A stretch of DNA of 7,940 nucleotides, from contig JAKFWE010000044.1 in assembly GCA_021732895.1 (NCBI GenBank), forward strand, positions 1 through 7,940, given 5' to 3'. The notes below the pieces were generated by a model. That model did no database searches. It worked only from the letters and a program-made list of their open reading frames with translations, and was not told where the DNA came from. Origin of the DNA: Allobosea sp. GTDB lineage: Bacteria; Pseudomonadota; Alphaproteobacteria; Rhizobiales; Beijerinckiaceae. Positions within the stretch are counted from its first letter, which is position 1; every line of letters starts with the position of its first letter. Position numbers and translations under genes: made by a program. Shown one piece after another: positions 1 through 7,464 of this stretch.

Positions 1-1421
1 TCGTGAAGGAGGGCGAGGAGGCGATCCCGCCTCTGACCGTGCGCGTCTGCGACAGCCTGACCTGCGCCATGCACGGCGCGGAGACGCTGCTGCGGGAGCT
101 CGAGCGCGGCGTCGGGCCGGGCGTGCGTGTCGTGCGCGCGCCCTGCGTCGGGTTGTGCGACGTCGCCCCCGCGGCCGAGGTCGGGCATCATTTCCTGCAT
201 CGCGCCACGCCGGAGACCGTCTTGGCCGCGATCGCGGCCGGCGATACGCACCCGCATGTCGGCGACTATCCGGATTACGACGCCTATGTCGCGGCTGGCG
301 GCTACGCCTTGCTGAACGCCCTGCGCGCCGGCGAACGCAGCCGCGACGACATCCTCGATGCGCTCGACGAGTCCGGCCTGCGCGGGCTCGGCGGCGCCGG
401 CTTTCCGGCCGGGCGCAAATGGCGCGCCGTGCGCGGCGAGCCCGGTCCGCGCCTGATGGCCGTCAACGCCGACGAGGGCGAGCCCGGCACCTTCAAGGAC
501 CGCCACTACCTGCTGTCCGATCCGCACCGCTTTCTGGAAGGCACGCTGATCGGAGCGCATGTCGTCGAGGCCGATGCGGTCTACATCTATCTGCGCGACG
601 AATACCCGGTCGCCCGCGAAATCCTCGAGCGCGAGATCGCGAGGCTGCCGCCGGGCGGCCCTGCGATCCACATGCGGCGGGGGGCGGGCGCCTATATCTG
701 CGGTGAGGAATCCTCGCTGCTCGAAAGCCTCGAGGGCAAGCGCGGCCTGCCCCGCCACAAGCCGCCGTTTCCGTTCCAGGTCGGGCTGTTCGGCCAGCCG
801 ACCCTGATCAACAACGTCGAGACGCTGTTTTGGGTCCGCGACATCGTCGAGAAGGGCAAGGGCTGGTGGGGCTCGCATGGCCGCAACGGCCGCACCGGCC
901 TGCGCAGCTATTCGGTCTCGGGCCGGGTCCGCGAGCCCGGCGTCAAGCTCGCGCCGGCCGGCGTCACCGTCCGCGAGCTGATCGACGAGTTCTGCGGCGG
1001 CATGCAGGACGGCCACGCCTTCCACGCCTATTTGCCCGGTGGCGCCTCGGGCGGCATCCTGCCGGCCGCGATGGACGACATCCCGCTCGATTTCGGCACG
1101 CTGGAGAAGCACGGCTGCTTCATCGGATCGGCCGCCGTGGTGGTCTTGTCCGATCGGGACGACATGCGCGCCGCCGCGCTGAACCTGATGCGCTTCTTCG
1201 AGGATGAGAGCTGCGGGCAATGCACGCCCTGCCGCGTCGGCACGCAGAAGGCGGTGATGCTGATGCAGCGCCCGGTCTGGGACGAGACCCTGCTTGGGGA
1301 GCTCGCGCAGGCGATGCGCGACGCCTCGATCTGCGGGCTGGGTCAGGCCGCCGCCAATCCGCTCGCCTGCGTGATGCGCTATTTTCCCGAGGAATTCTCG
1401 ACGAAGGAAGCCGCGGAATGA
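1..1421 (+). CDS. fdh1B: NAD-dependent formate dehydrogenase, beta subunit (NuoE/NuoF fusion), 5'-truncated by window edge
   Basis: Diaphorase subunit of a cytoplasmic NAD-dependent formate dehydrogenase: it takes electrons from the alpha subunit and reduces NAD+ through FMN. Residues are counted from the codon at position 3. A thioredoxin-like [2Fe-2S] domain carries C16, C21, C48 and C52. A NuoF-like module follows, with the glycine-rich nucleotide motif GLGGAGFPAGRKW (128-140) and the FMN-site stretch GAGAYICGEES (227-237). The C-terminal [4Fe-4S] motif is ESCGQCTPC plus ICGLGQ (C404, C407, C410, C444). The GTG at position 3 is probably not the start: VKEGE matches an internal stretch of M. 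extorquens Fdh1B, about 572 residues as I recall it, so roughly 100 residues of the NuoE-like N-terminus lie upstream. It overlaps the alpha gene by 4 bases. Other names are fdsB and fdhB. The function is secure; the fdh1 symbol rests on recalled similarity. Confidence 0.95.
   Translation, partial: VKEGEEAIPPLTVRVCDSLTCAMHGAETLLRELERGVGPGVRVVRAPCVGLCDVAPAAEVGHHFLHRATPETVLAAIAAGDTHPHVGDYPDYDAYVAAGGYALLNALRAGERSRDDILDALDESGLRGLGGAGFPAGRKWRAVRGEPGPRLMAVNADEGEPGTFKDRHYLLSDPHRFLEGTLIGAHVVEADAVYIYLRDEYPVAREILEREIARLPPGGPAIHMRRGAGAYICGEESSLLESLEGKRGLPRHKPPFPFQVGLFGQPTLINNVETLFWVRDIVEKGKGWWGSHGRNGRTGLRSYSVSGRVREPGVKLAPAGVTVRELIDEFCGGMQDGHAFHAYLPGGASGGILPAAMDDIPLDFGTLEKHGCFIGSAAVVVLSDRDDMRAAALNLMRFFEDESCGQCTPCRVGTQKAVMLMQRPVWDETLLGELAQAMRDASICGLGQAAANPLACVMRYFPEEFSTKEAAE
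1404..1410 (+). promoter_or_regulatory. Ribosome binding site of the formate dehydrogenase alpha gene
   Basis: AAGGAAG lies inside the end of the beta gene, 7 bases before the ATG at 1418. It decides the start: the open frame extends upstream to 1220, but only this ATG has a Shine-Dalgarno sequence, and it overlaps the beta stop as ATGA. This arrangement suggests translational coupling of the two subunits. Confidence 0.7.
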
Positions 1422-4192
1422 GCCAGACCATCACCTTCGAGCTGAACGGCGAGCGCGTCGAGGCCATGGCCGGCGAGACGATCTGGCAGGCGGCGCAGCG
1501 TCTGGGAACCGCGATCCCGCATCTGTGCCATTCCCCGGCCCCGGACTACAGGCCGGACGGGAATTGCCGCGCCTGCATGGTCGAGATCGAGGGAGAGCGG
1601 GTGCTCGCCGCCTCCTGCATGCGCAAGCTGAGCGTCGGCATGAAGGTGCAGACGGAGACCGAGCGCGCTTCCAAGGCCCGCAGGATGGTGATGGAGCTGC
1701 TCGTCGCCGACCAGCCGCCGCGCGCGACGGCGCATGATCCCGATTCGAAATTCTGGCTCTGGGCGGAGAAGACCGGCGTCACGCAGAGCCGCTTCCCGGC
1801 CGCCGAGCGCTGGGCGTCGGATGTCAGCCACACCGCGATGAGCGTCAATCTCGACGCCTGCATCCAGTGCGGCCTGTGCGTGCGCGCCTGCCGCGAGGTC
1901 CAGGTCAACGACGTGATCGGCATGGGCTATCGCAGCGCCGACGCCAAGATCGTCTTCGATTTCGACGACCCGATGGGTGAATCGACCTGCGTCGCCTGCG
2001 GCGAATGCGTCCAGGCCTGCCCGACCGGCGCGCTTATGCCCGCAGTCTTTCTCGACGCGAACCAGACCCGCACGGTCTGGGCCGACCGGAAGGTCGATTC
2101 GCTGTGCCCCTATTGCGGCGTCGGCTGCCAGGTCACCTACAACGTCAAGGACGAGGCGATCATCTACGCCGAAGGCCGCGACGGGCCGGCCAACCACAAC
2201 AGGCTCTGCGTCAAGGGCCGCTTCGGCTTCGACTACATCCACCATCCGCACCGTCTGACCGTGCCGCTGGTGCGCCTGCCCAACATGCCCAAGGACGCGC
2301 GCGACCAGGTCGATCCGGCCAATCCCTGGACGCATTTCCGCGAGGCCTCCTGGGAGGAGGCGCTCACGCTCGCCGCCGGTGGGCTGTCGCGGATCCGCGA
2401 CGGGAAAGGCCCCAAGGCGCTCGCCGGCTTCGGCTCTGCCAAGGGCTCCAACGAGGAGGCCTATCTGTTCCAGAAGCTGGTGCGCACCGGCTTCGGCTCG
2501 AACAATGTCGATCATTGCACCAGGCTCTGCCACGCCTCTTCGGTGGCGGCGCTGATGGAGGGCGTCAATTCCGGGGCGGTCACGGCGCCGTTCTCGGCGG
2601 CGGCCGAGGCCGAACTGATCATCGTGATCGGCGCCAACCCGACGGTGAACCACCCGGTCGCGGCGACCTTCATCAAGAACGCGACGAAGAAGGGCGCCAG
2701 GCTCGTCGTCATCGATCCGCGCCGGCAGAGCCTGTCGCGCCATGCCTGGCGGCACCTCGCCTTCAAGCCGGGCAGCGACGTCGCGCTGCTGAATGCGATG
2801 CTGCACACGATCATCACCGAAGGCCTGACCGACGAGCAATACATCGCCGGCTACACCGAAGGCTATGAGCGGCTCAAGGCCAGCATCGTCGATTTTTCGC
2901 CCGAAAGGATGGAGGCCGTCTGCGGCGTTCCCGCCGAGACGCTAAAGGAGGTGGCGCGCGCCTACGCCACCTCGCGCACCGCGATCATCTTCTGGGGCAT
3001 GGGCATCAGCCAGCATGTCCACGGCACCGACAACGCCCGCTGCCTGATCGCGCTCGCGATGGTGACGGGGCAGATCGGCCGGCCGGGCACCGGGCTGCAT
3101 CCGCTGCGCGGCCAGAACAACGTCCAGGGCGCCTCCGACGCCGGCCTGATCCCGATGGTCTATCCGGACTATCAGTCGGTCGAGAAAGCCGAGGTCCGCA
3201 AGATCTTCGAAGACCTCTGGGGCCAGACGCTCGACCCGAGGAAGGGTCTGACGGTCGTCGAGATCATGAACGCGATCCATGCCGGCGAGATCACCGGCAT
3301 GTATATCGAGGGCGAGAACCCGGCCATGTCGGACCCCGACCTCAACCATGCCCGGGGCGCGCTGGCGAAGCTCGACCATCTCGTGGTGCAGGACCTGTTC
3401 CTGACCGAGACGGCCTTTCACGCCGATGTGGTTCTGCCCGCCTCGGCCTTCGCCGAGAAGGTCGGCACCTTCACCAACACCGACAGGCGCGTGCAGATGG
3501 CCCGCCAGGTCGTGCGCCCGCCCGGCGACGCCCGCCAGGACTGGTGGATCATCCAGGAGATCGCGCGGCGGATGGGCTGCGGCTGGAGCTATGGCGGTCC
3601 CGCCGACGTCTTCGCCGAGATGGCGCAGGTGATGCCGTCCTTCAGGAACATCACCTGGGAGCGGCTGGAGCGCGAGGGCGCGGTGACCTATCCGGTCGAT
3701 GGGCCGGACCAGCCGGGCAACGAGATCATCTTCGCGCAGGGCTTTCCGACCGAGAGCGGCCGGGCGAAGATCGTCCCTGCCGCCATCGTCGCGCCGGACG
3801 AGGTCCCCGACGCGGAGTATCCGATGGTGCTCTCGACCGGGCGCGTGCTGGAGCACTGGCACACCGGCTCGATGACGCGCCGCGCCGGCGTGCTCGACGA
3901 TCTCGAGCCGGAGGCCGTGGCGCTGATGTCTCCGCGCGATCTCGGCCGGCTCGGCCTCCGTCCCGGCGGCAACGTCGTGCTGGAGACGCGGCGCGGCGCG
4001 GTGTCCGTCAAGGTGAGGGCGGATCGCGACGTGCCGCAGAACATGGTGTTCATGCCCTTCTGCTACGCCGAGGCCGCCGCCAACCTCCTGACCAACCCGG
4101 CGCTCGACCCGACCGGCAAGATTCCCGAGTTCAAGTTCTGCGCGGTCAGGGCGCGGCCGGAGCGGGGCGAGGCGCTGACGGCGGCGGAATAG
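1418..4192 (+). CDS. fdh1A: NAD-dependent formate dehydrogenase, catalytic alpha subunit (Mo/W-bis-pterin)
   Basis: Oxidises formate to CO2 at a Mo- or W-bis-pterin guanine dinucleotide centre and passes electrons to the beta subunit. The protein has 924 residues. In order: an N-terminal [2Fe-2S] ferredoxin domain (C37, C50, C53, C67); two [4Fe-4S] motifs, CIQCGLCVRAC (148-158) and CVACGECVQAC (191-201); a MopB-type [4Fe-4S] domain (C230, C233, C237, C264, with K266 in CVKGRFG); the catalytic domain with metal-ligand C371 and H372 in LCHASS, and R564 in RGQNNVQG; and a C-terminal dinucleotide-binding domain at about 800-910. The metal ligand is TGC cysteine, not selenocysteine. It resembles the tungsten Fdh1A of M. 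extorquens closely, but lacks the low-complexity N-terminal extension I recall there. No FdsC or FdsD chaperone gene follows. W versus Mo cannot be read from the sequence. Confidence 0.97.
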   Translation: MSQTITFELNGERVEAMAGETIWQAAQRLGTAIPHLCHSPAPDYRPDGNCRACMVEIEGERVLAASCMRKLSVGMKVQTETERASKARRMVMELLVADQPPRATAHDPDSKFWLWAEKTGVTQSRFPAAERWASDVSHTAMSVNLDACIQCGLCVRACREVQVNDVIGMGYRSADAKIVFDFDDPMGESTCVACGECVQACPTGALMPAVFLDANQTRTVWADRKVDSLCPYCGVGCQVTYNVKDEAIIYAEGRDGPANHNRLCVKGRFGFDYIHHPHRLTVPLVRLPNMPKDARDQVDPANPWTHFREASWEEALTLAAGGLSRIRDGKGPKALAGFGSAKGSNEEAYLFQKLVRTGFGSNNVDHCTRLCHASSVAALMEGVNSGAVTAPFSAAAEAELIIVIGANPTVNHPVAATFIKNATKKGARLVVIDPRRQSLSRHAWRHLAFKPGSDVALLNAMLHTIITEGLTDEQYIAGYTEGYERLKASIVDFSPERMEAVCGVPAETLKEVARAYATSRTAIIFWGMGISQHVHGTDNARCLIALAMVTGQIGRPGTGLHPLRGQNNVQGASDAGLIPMVYPDYQSVEKAEVRKIFEDLWGQTLDPRKGLTVVEIMNAIHAGEITGMYIEGENPAMSDPDLNHARGALAKLDHLVVQDLFLTETAFHADVVLPASAFAEKVGTFTNTDRRVQMARQVVRPPGDARQDWWIIQEIARRMGCGWSYGGPADVFAEMAQVMPSFRNITWERLEREGAVTYPVDGPDQPGNEIIFAQGFPTESGRAKIVPAAIVAPDEVPDAEYPMVLSTGRVLEHWHTGSMTRRAGVLDDLEPEAVALMSPRDLGRLGLRPGGNVVLETRRGAVSVKVRADRDVPQNMVFMPFCYAEAAANLLTNPALDPTGKIPEFKFCAVRARPERGEALTAAE

Positions 4193-4215
4193 CGCGATCG
4201 GGTGCCGCCCTGTCC

Positions 4216-4244
4216 CCTTCCCCACCGCAAGAGCGGCGGGAAGG
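4216..4244 (+). other. Interrupted hairpin downstream of the formate dehydrogenase operon
   Basis: Inverted repeat CCTTCCC (4216-4222) with GGGAAGG (4238-4244), enclosing an inner stem CCGC (4225-4228) with GCGG (4233-4236), loop AAGA, and a small internal bulge. It begins 24 bases after the alpha-subunit stop. No U-run follows on the + strand, so it is not a textbook intrinsic terminator. It may stabilise the 3' end of the mRNA, act with Rho, or belong to the CCCCTTC-type intergenic hairpins common in alphaproteobacteria. The structure is seen; the role is inferred. Confidence 0.45.
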
Positions 4245-4297
4245 AGAAGAAGAGGCCGCTGCGCGTTCTTGAAGCTTTCGCCAACGACCCTCGCAAC

Positions 4298-4331
4298 AAA
4301 AAGGGCGGAGCCTCGACCTGAAGCTCCGCCC
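4298..4331 (-). terminator. Intrinsic terminator of the oxc-frc operon
   Basis: A perfect 9-bp stem, GGGCGGAGC (4303-4311) with GCTCCGCCC (4323-4331), has an 11-base loop. Read on the - strand, the stem starts 28 bases after the frc stop and is followed by five Ts (complement of AAAAA at 4298-4302). Read on the + strand, the stem lacks a following T-run, so it should terminate frc transcripts much better than those from the formate dehydrogenase side. Confidence 0.8.
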
Positions 4332-4359
4332 GTTACATCTCTTGCCGCGCGTCGAAACC

Positions 4360-5634
4360 CTACTCCGCCGCGACCTTCGTCACCGCGCCGGTCGCGCCGG
4401 ATTCCATGATCGCCGCGATCCGGTCCTCGTCGAGCTTCAGCACGTCGCGCAGGATCTCGTCGGTATGCTCGCCGAGCAGCGGCGAACGCTTGACCTGCGT
4501 CGGGCTGTTGGAGAGCTTGATCGGGTTGCCGACCGAGAGATACTTGCCGCGCTTGGGGTGATCGACCTCGACCACGGTGCCCGTATCCCTGAGCGACTTC
4601 TCCTCGGCGATTTCCTTCATCGAGAGGATCGGCCCGCACGGGATGTCGAACTCGTTGAGGATGTCCATGGCCTCGAACTTGGTCTTGGTCATGGTCCACT
4701 GCTCGATGCGGCCGAAGATTTCGTTCAGGCGCGGCAGGCGGGCGTTCGGCTTGGCGTAGAGCGGGTCGGTCTTCCAGCCGGGCTCGCCGATCACGTCGCA
4801 GATCTTCTCCCAGACCGGAGCCTGGGTGATGAAATAGAGATAGGCGTTGGGATCGGTCTCCCAGCCCTTGCACTTGACGATGCGGCCGGGCTGACCGCCG
4901 CCGGAATCGTTGCCGGCGCGCGGCGTCGCCTCGCCGAACGGAATGTCCTCGCCGAACTGGCTGTATTCCTTGAGGGGACCGTGGGCGAGGCGCTGCTGGT
5001 CGCGCAGCTTGACGCGGCAGAGATTCAGCACGCCGTCCTGCATGGCGCAGTCGACCTTCTGGCCGACGCCGGAATGCGTGCGGTGATAGAGCGCCGTGAC
5101 GATGCCGAGCGCCAGGTGCAGCCCGGTGCCGGAATCGCCGATCTGCGCGCCGGTGACCAGCGGCGGTCCCTCGCGGAAGCCGGTGGTCGAGGCCGAGCCG
5201 CCGGCGCACTGCGCGACGTTCTCATAGACCTTGCAGTCGGCGTAGGGGCCGGGGCCGAAGCCCTTGACCGAGGCGACGATCAGGCGGGGATTGGCTGCGT
5301 GCAGCTTCTCCCAGGTCAGGCCCATGCGGTCGAGCGCGCCCGGCGCGAAATTCTCGACCAGCACGTCGCAGATTTTCACCATCTCCCAGAGCACTTCCAT
5401 GCCCTTGGGATTCTTGGTGTCGAGCGTGATCGAGCGCTTGTTGTGGTTCAGCATGGTGAAATACAGGCTGTCGGCGTCGGGCACGTCGCAGAGCTGGCCG
5501 CGCGTGATGTCGCCGACGCCGGGGCGCTCGACCTTGATCACGTCGGCGCCGAACCAGGCGAGAAGCTGCGTGCAGGTCGGGCCCGACTGCACATGGGTGA
5601 AATCGAGGATCTTGACGCCTTCGAGCGCTTGCAT
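4360..5634 (-). CDS. frc: Formyl-CoA:oxalate CoA-transferase (class III)
   Basis: Transfers CoA from formyl-CoA to oxalate, giving oxalyl-CoA and formate; cytoplasmic, first step of oxalate breakdown. The 424-residue length suits the family (O. formigenes FRC 428, E. coli YfdW 416, from memory). The N-terminus [10 protein letters not shown] (10-19) is the CoA-binding start of class III transferases, with Q16 equivalent to FRC Gln17. The catalytic aspartate is D167 in IGDSGTG, equivalent to FRC Asp169. The glycine loop near 244-250 reads SGGGQPG, so its first glycine is serine. Q47 stands where O. formigenes has Trp48, as in YfdW. Other shared blocks are [18 protein letters not shown] (198-215) and PLLGEHTDE. 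It is the second gene after oxc, 12 bases apart, with its RBS overlapping the oxc stop. A generic CaiB/BaiF transferase is the alternative, but its pairing with oxc makes Frc near certain. Confidence 0.97.
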   Translation of the reverse strand: MQALEGVKILDFTHVQSGPTCTQLLAWFGADVIKVERPGVGDITRGQLCDVPDADSLYFTMLNHNKRSITLDTKNPKGMEVLWEMVKICDVLVENFAPGALDRMGLTWEKLHAANPRLIVASVKGFGPGPYADCKVYENVAQCAGGSASTTGFREGPPLVTGAQIGDSGTGLHLALGIVTALYHRTHSGVGQKVDCAMQDGVLNLCRVKLRDQQRLAHGPLKEYSQFGEDIPFGEATPRAGNDSGGGQPGRIVKCKGWETDPNAYLYFITQAPVWEKICDVIGEPGWKTDPLYAKPNARLPRLNEIFGRIEQWTMTKTKFEAMDILNEFDIPCGPILSMKEIAEEKSLRDTGTVVEVDHPKRGKYLSVGNPIKLSNSPTQVKRSPLLGEHTDEILRDVLKLDEDRIAAIMESGATGAVTKVAAE

Positions 5635-5641
5635 GGTCTGT

Positions 5642-5648
5642 CTCCCTT
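5642..5648 (-). promoter_or_regulatory. Ribosome binding site of frc, overlapping the oxc stop codon
   Basis: On the - strand AAGGGAG (5648 to 5642) shares its two As with the oxc TAA stop (5649-5647) and lies 7 bases before the frc ATG at 5634. Ribosomes ending oxc are therefore placed to start frc, which fits translational coupling. It also supports the chosen frc start. Confidence 0.7.
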
Positions 5649-7380
5649 ACTTCTTGCGAACGACGCTCTGGGGGTTGAGGTTGCCGATGCGGCCGCTCTC
5701 GGTGCCCGCCGACGGGTCGATGACGGCGTTGACCAGCGTCGGGCGGCCTGAATCCATCGCCGCGTTGACGGCGCGGCTCAGCTCGTCGGGCGTCGTGACA
5801 TGCACGCCGACGCCGCCGAACGCCTCCATCATCTTGTCGTAGCGCGAATCCTTGACGAAGACGGTGGTGGCGACGTCGCCGCCGGCCGGGTTCACGTCGG
5901 TGCCGCGGTAGATGCCGTTGTTGTTGAAGATCACGACGCAGACCGGCAGATTGTAGCGGCAGATCGTCTCCACCTCCATGCCGGAGAAGCCGAAGGCCGA
6001 GTCGCCCTCGATCGCCAGCACCGGCTTGCCGGTCTCGATCGCGGCCGCGACGGCGTAGCCCATGCCGATGCCCATCACGCCCCAGGTGCCGACATCGAGC
6101 CGCTTGCGCGGCTGGTACATGTCGACGATGCCCCGCGCCAGGTCGAGCGTGTTGGCGCCCTCGTTGACGAGGATCGCGTCGGGGCGCTCCTTGACGATGG
6201 TGCGCAGCGCGCCGAGCGCGCCGTGGAAATCCATCGGGGACGAGTTCTTCATCAGGCGCGGCGCCATTTTCGCGATGTTGTCCTCGCGCTTGGCGTAGAC
6301 CGCGTCCGTCCAGTCGGCCGGCGGCTTTTGCCATCTGGCGTCGATGCCCTCGTTCAGCGCCGCGACGCAGGAGCCGATGTCGCCGACGACCGGGGCTGCG
6401 ATCTCGACGTTGGAGTCCATCTCCTTCGGCTCGATGTCGATCTGGATGAATTTCTTGGGCGCATCGCCCCAGCTCTTGCCCTTGCCGTGCGAGAGCAGCC
6501 AGTTCAGCCGCGCGCCGATCAGCATGACGACGTCGGAGTCCTTCAGCACCGTCGAACGCGCCGCGCCGGCCGATTGCGGATGGGTGTCGGGCAGCAGGCC
6601 CTTGGCCATGCTCATCGGCAGGAAGGGGACGCCGCTCTTCTCGATCAGGGTCTTGATCGCCTCGTCGGCCTGTGCGTAGGCGGCGCCCTTGCCGAGGATG
6701 ATCAACGGCCGCCTGGCGCTCTTCAGCACGTCGAGCGCGCGCCTGATCGCGGAGGGGGCGGGGATCTGCGCCGGCGCGGCGTCGATCACCTTGACCAGCG
6801 ATTTCGCGCCGGCCTCGGCGTCCATCACCTGGCCGAACAGCTTGGCCGGCAGGTCGAGATAGACGCCGCCGGGACGCCCCGACACGGCGGCTCGGATGGC
6901 GCGGGCGACGGCGATGCCGATATCGGCGGCGTGCAGCACGCGGAACGCCGCCTTGCACAGCGGCTTGGCGATGGCGAGCTGGTCCATCTCCTCGTAGTCG
7001 CCCTGCTGCAGATCGACGATCTCGCGCTCGGAAGAACCGCTGATCAGGATCATGGGGAAGCAGTTGGTCGTGGCGTTGGCCAGCGCGGTCAGGCCGTTGA
7101 GGAAGCCGGGCGCCGACACGGTCAGGCAGATGCCGGGCTTCTTGGTCAGGTAGCCGGCGATCGCGGCGGCGTTGCCGGCGTTCTGCTCGTGCCGGAACGA
7201 GATCACGCGGATGCCTTCGGCCTGCGCCATGCGGCCGAAATCGGTGATCGGAATGCCCGGCACGCCGTAGATCGTCTCGACGCCGTTGAGCTTCAGCGCG
7301 TCGATGATCAGGTGGAACCCGTCGGTCAGTTCCCGCTCGGACGCGGCGGCTGGATCCATGCTCTGGACTGCGGCGGACAT
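5647..7380 (-). CDS. oxc: Oxalyl-CoA decarboxylase (thiamine diphosphate-dependent)
   Basis: Decarboxylates oxalyl-CoA to formyl-CoA and CO2 with ThDP and Mg2+; the formyl-CoA then feeds Frc. The 577-residue protein has the three-part ThDP enzyme fold. The N-terminal pyrimidine-binding domain has the activating glutamate E65 in RHEQNAG and the Y129-E130 pair in GDYEEMDQ (Tyr120/Glu121 of the O. formigenes enzyme). The central nucleotide-binding domain covers about 200-350. The C-terminal pyrophosphate domain holds the metal motif, from GDSAFGFSG (459-467) to NNNGIY (486-491). Y491 and S562 (in [10 protein letters not shown]) correspond to Tyr483 and Ser553. GDS instead of the usual GDG also occurs in the O. 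formigenes enzyme as I recall it. These residues separate it from acetolactate synthase or glyoxylate carboligase. The ATG at 7380 has a good RBS. It is the first catabolic gene of the operon, 84 bases after the GntR gene. Confidence 0.97.
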   Translation of the reverse strand: MSAAVQSMDPAAASERELTDGFHLIIDALKLNGVETIYGVPGIPITDFGRMAQAEGIRVISFRHEQNAGNAAAIAGYLTKKPGICLTVSAPGFLNGLTALANATTNCFPMILISGSSEREIVDLQQGDYEEMDQLAIAKPLCKAAFRVLHAADIGIAVARAIRAAVSGRPGGVYLDLPAKLFGQVMDAEAGAKSLVKVIDAAPAQIPAPSAIRRALDVLKSARRPLIILGKGAAYAQADEAIKTLIEKSGVPFLPMSMAKGLLPDTHPQSAGAARSTVLKDSDVVMLIGARLNWLLSHGKGKSWGDAPKKFIQIDIEPKEMDSNVEIAAPVVGDIGSCVAALNEGIDARWQKPPADWTDAVYAKREDNIAKMAPRLMKNSSPMDFHGALGALRTIVKERPDAILVNEGANTLDLARGIVDMYQPRKRLDVGTWGVMGIGMGYAVAAAIETGKPVLAIEGDSAFGFSGMEVETICRYNLPVCVVIFNNNGIYRGTDVNPAGGDVATTVFVKDSRYDKMMEAFGGVGVHVTTPDELSRAVNAAMDSGRPTLVNAVIDPSAGTESGRIGNLNPQSVVRKK

Positions 7381-7386
7381 TCGCTT

Positions 7387-7394
7387 CTCTCCCT
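7387..7394 (-). promoter_or_regulatory. Ribosome binding site of oxc
   Basis: On the - strand AGGGAGAG (7394 to 7387) precedes the ATG at 7380 by 6 bases (8 from the GGGAG core). It favours this start over the in-frame ATG seven codons further in (M8), which has no comparable sequence before it. An A-run (7399-7404 on the opposite strand) lies just upstream and may keep this leader open. Confidence 0.65.
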
Positions 7395-7428
7395 GGACTT
7401 TTTTCGTTGATGCGTCGGTTCTGGCGCC

Positions 7429-7454
7429 GGGCGCGGGCTGGACAGGCCCGGCCC
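7429..7454 (-). other. GC-rich hairpin between the GntR regulator gene and oxc
   Basis: A 9-bp stem with one bulged base: GGGC (7429-7432) with GCCC (7451-7454), and CGGGC (7434-7438) with GCCCG (7446-7450), base 7433 bulged, 7-base loop. It begins 10 bases after the regulator stop on the - strand. No U-run follows directly; an A-run comes about 25 bases later. It could protect the 3' end, reduce read-through from the regulator into oxc, or be an operator-like element. Only the structure is seen. No clear -35/-10 pair or GntR-type palindrome was recognised in this 84-base gap. Confidence 0.45.
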
Positions 7455-7464
7455 CGGACGGGAT

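Noticed and set aside
3..5. GTG as the true start of the beta subunit
   Set aside because: The sequence around it matches an internal part of Fdh1B, and the NuoE-like N-terminus is missing, so the gene most likely begins before the window.
1220..1417. N-terminal extension of the alpha subunit reading frame by 66 residues
   Set aside because: It overlaps the end of the beta gene, which encodes a conserved [4Fe-4S] motif in another frame. The extension is Arg/Ala-rich shadow sequence, and the ATG at 1418 has an RBS and a 4-base overlap typical of coupled genes.
2528..2530. Selenocysteine at the formate dehydrogenase active site
   Set aside because: The codon is TGC and no in-frame TGA or SECIS-like hairpin is seen, so this is a cysteine enzyme.
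2942..5209. Long - strand frame spanning the alpha gene, the gap and frc
   Set aside because: It crosses two real genes and the terminator region, and its translation is low-complexity Arg-rich. It is expected by chance at this GC content.
4342..5751. Long open frame on the + strand opposite frc
   Set aside because: Antisense to a clear enzyme. Its composition is that of mirrored GC-biased codons, it shows no known motif, and it lacks a proper gene start.
5647..7380. Acetolactate synthase or glyoxylate carboligase as the identity of the ThDP enzyme
   Set aside because: The Tyr-Glu pair, GDSAFGFSG, and the C-terminal [10 protein letters not shown] are oxalyl-CoA decarboxylase features, and frc is next to it.
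5800..7410. 536-codon open frame on the + strand opposite oxc
   Set aside because: A shadow of oxc: repetitive Arg/Asp/Val/His-rich translation with no domain, fully inside a well-conserved gene on the other strand.
7429..7454. Hairpin as an intrinsic terminator
   Set aside because: No U-run follows on either strand: on the - strand it is followed by GC-rich sequence and later an A-run, and the T-run on the + strand lies before the stem, not after.
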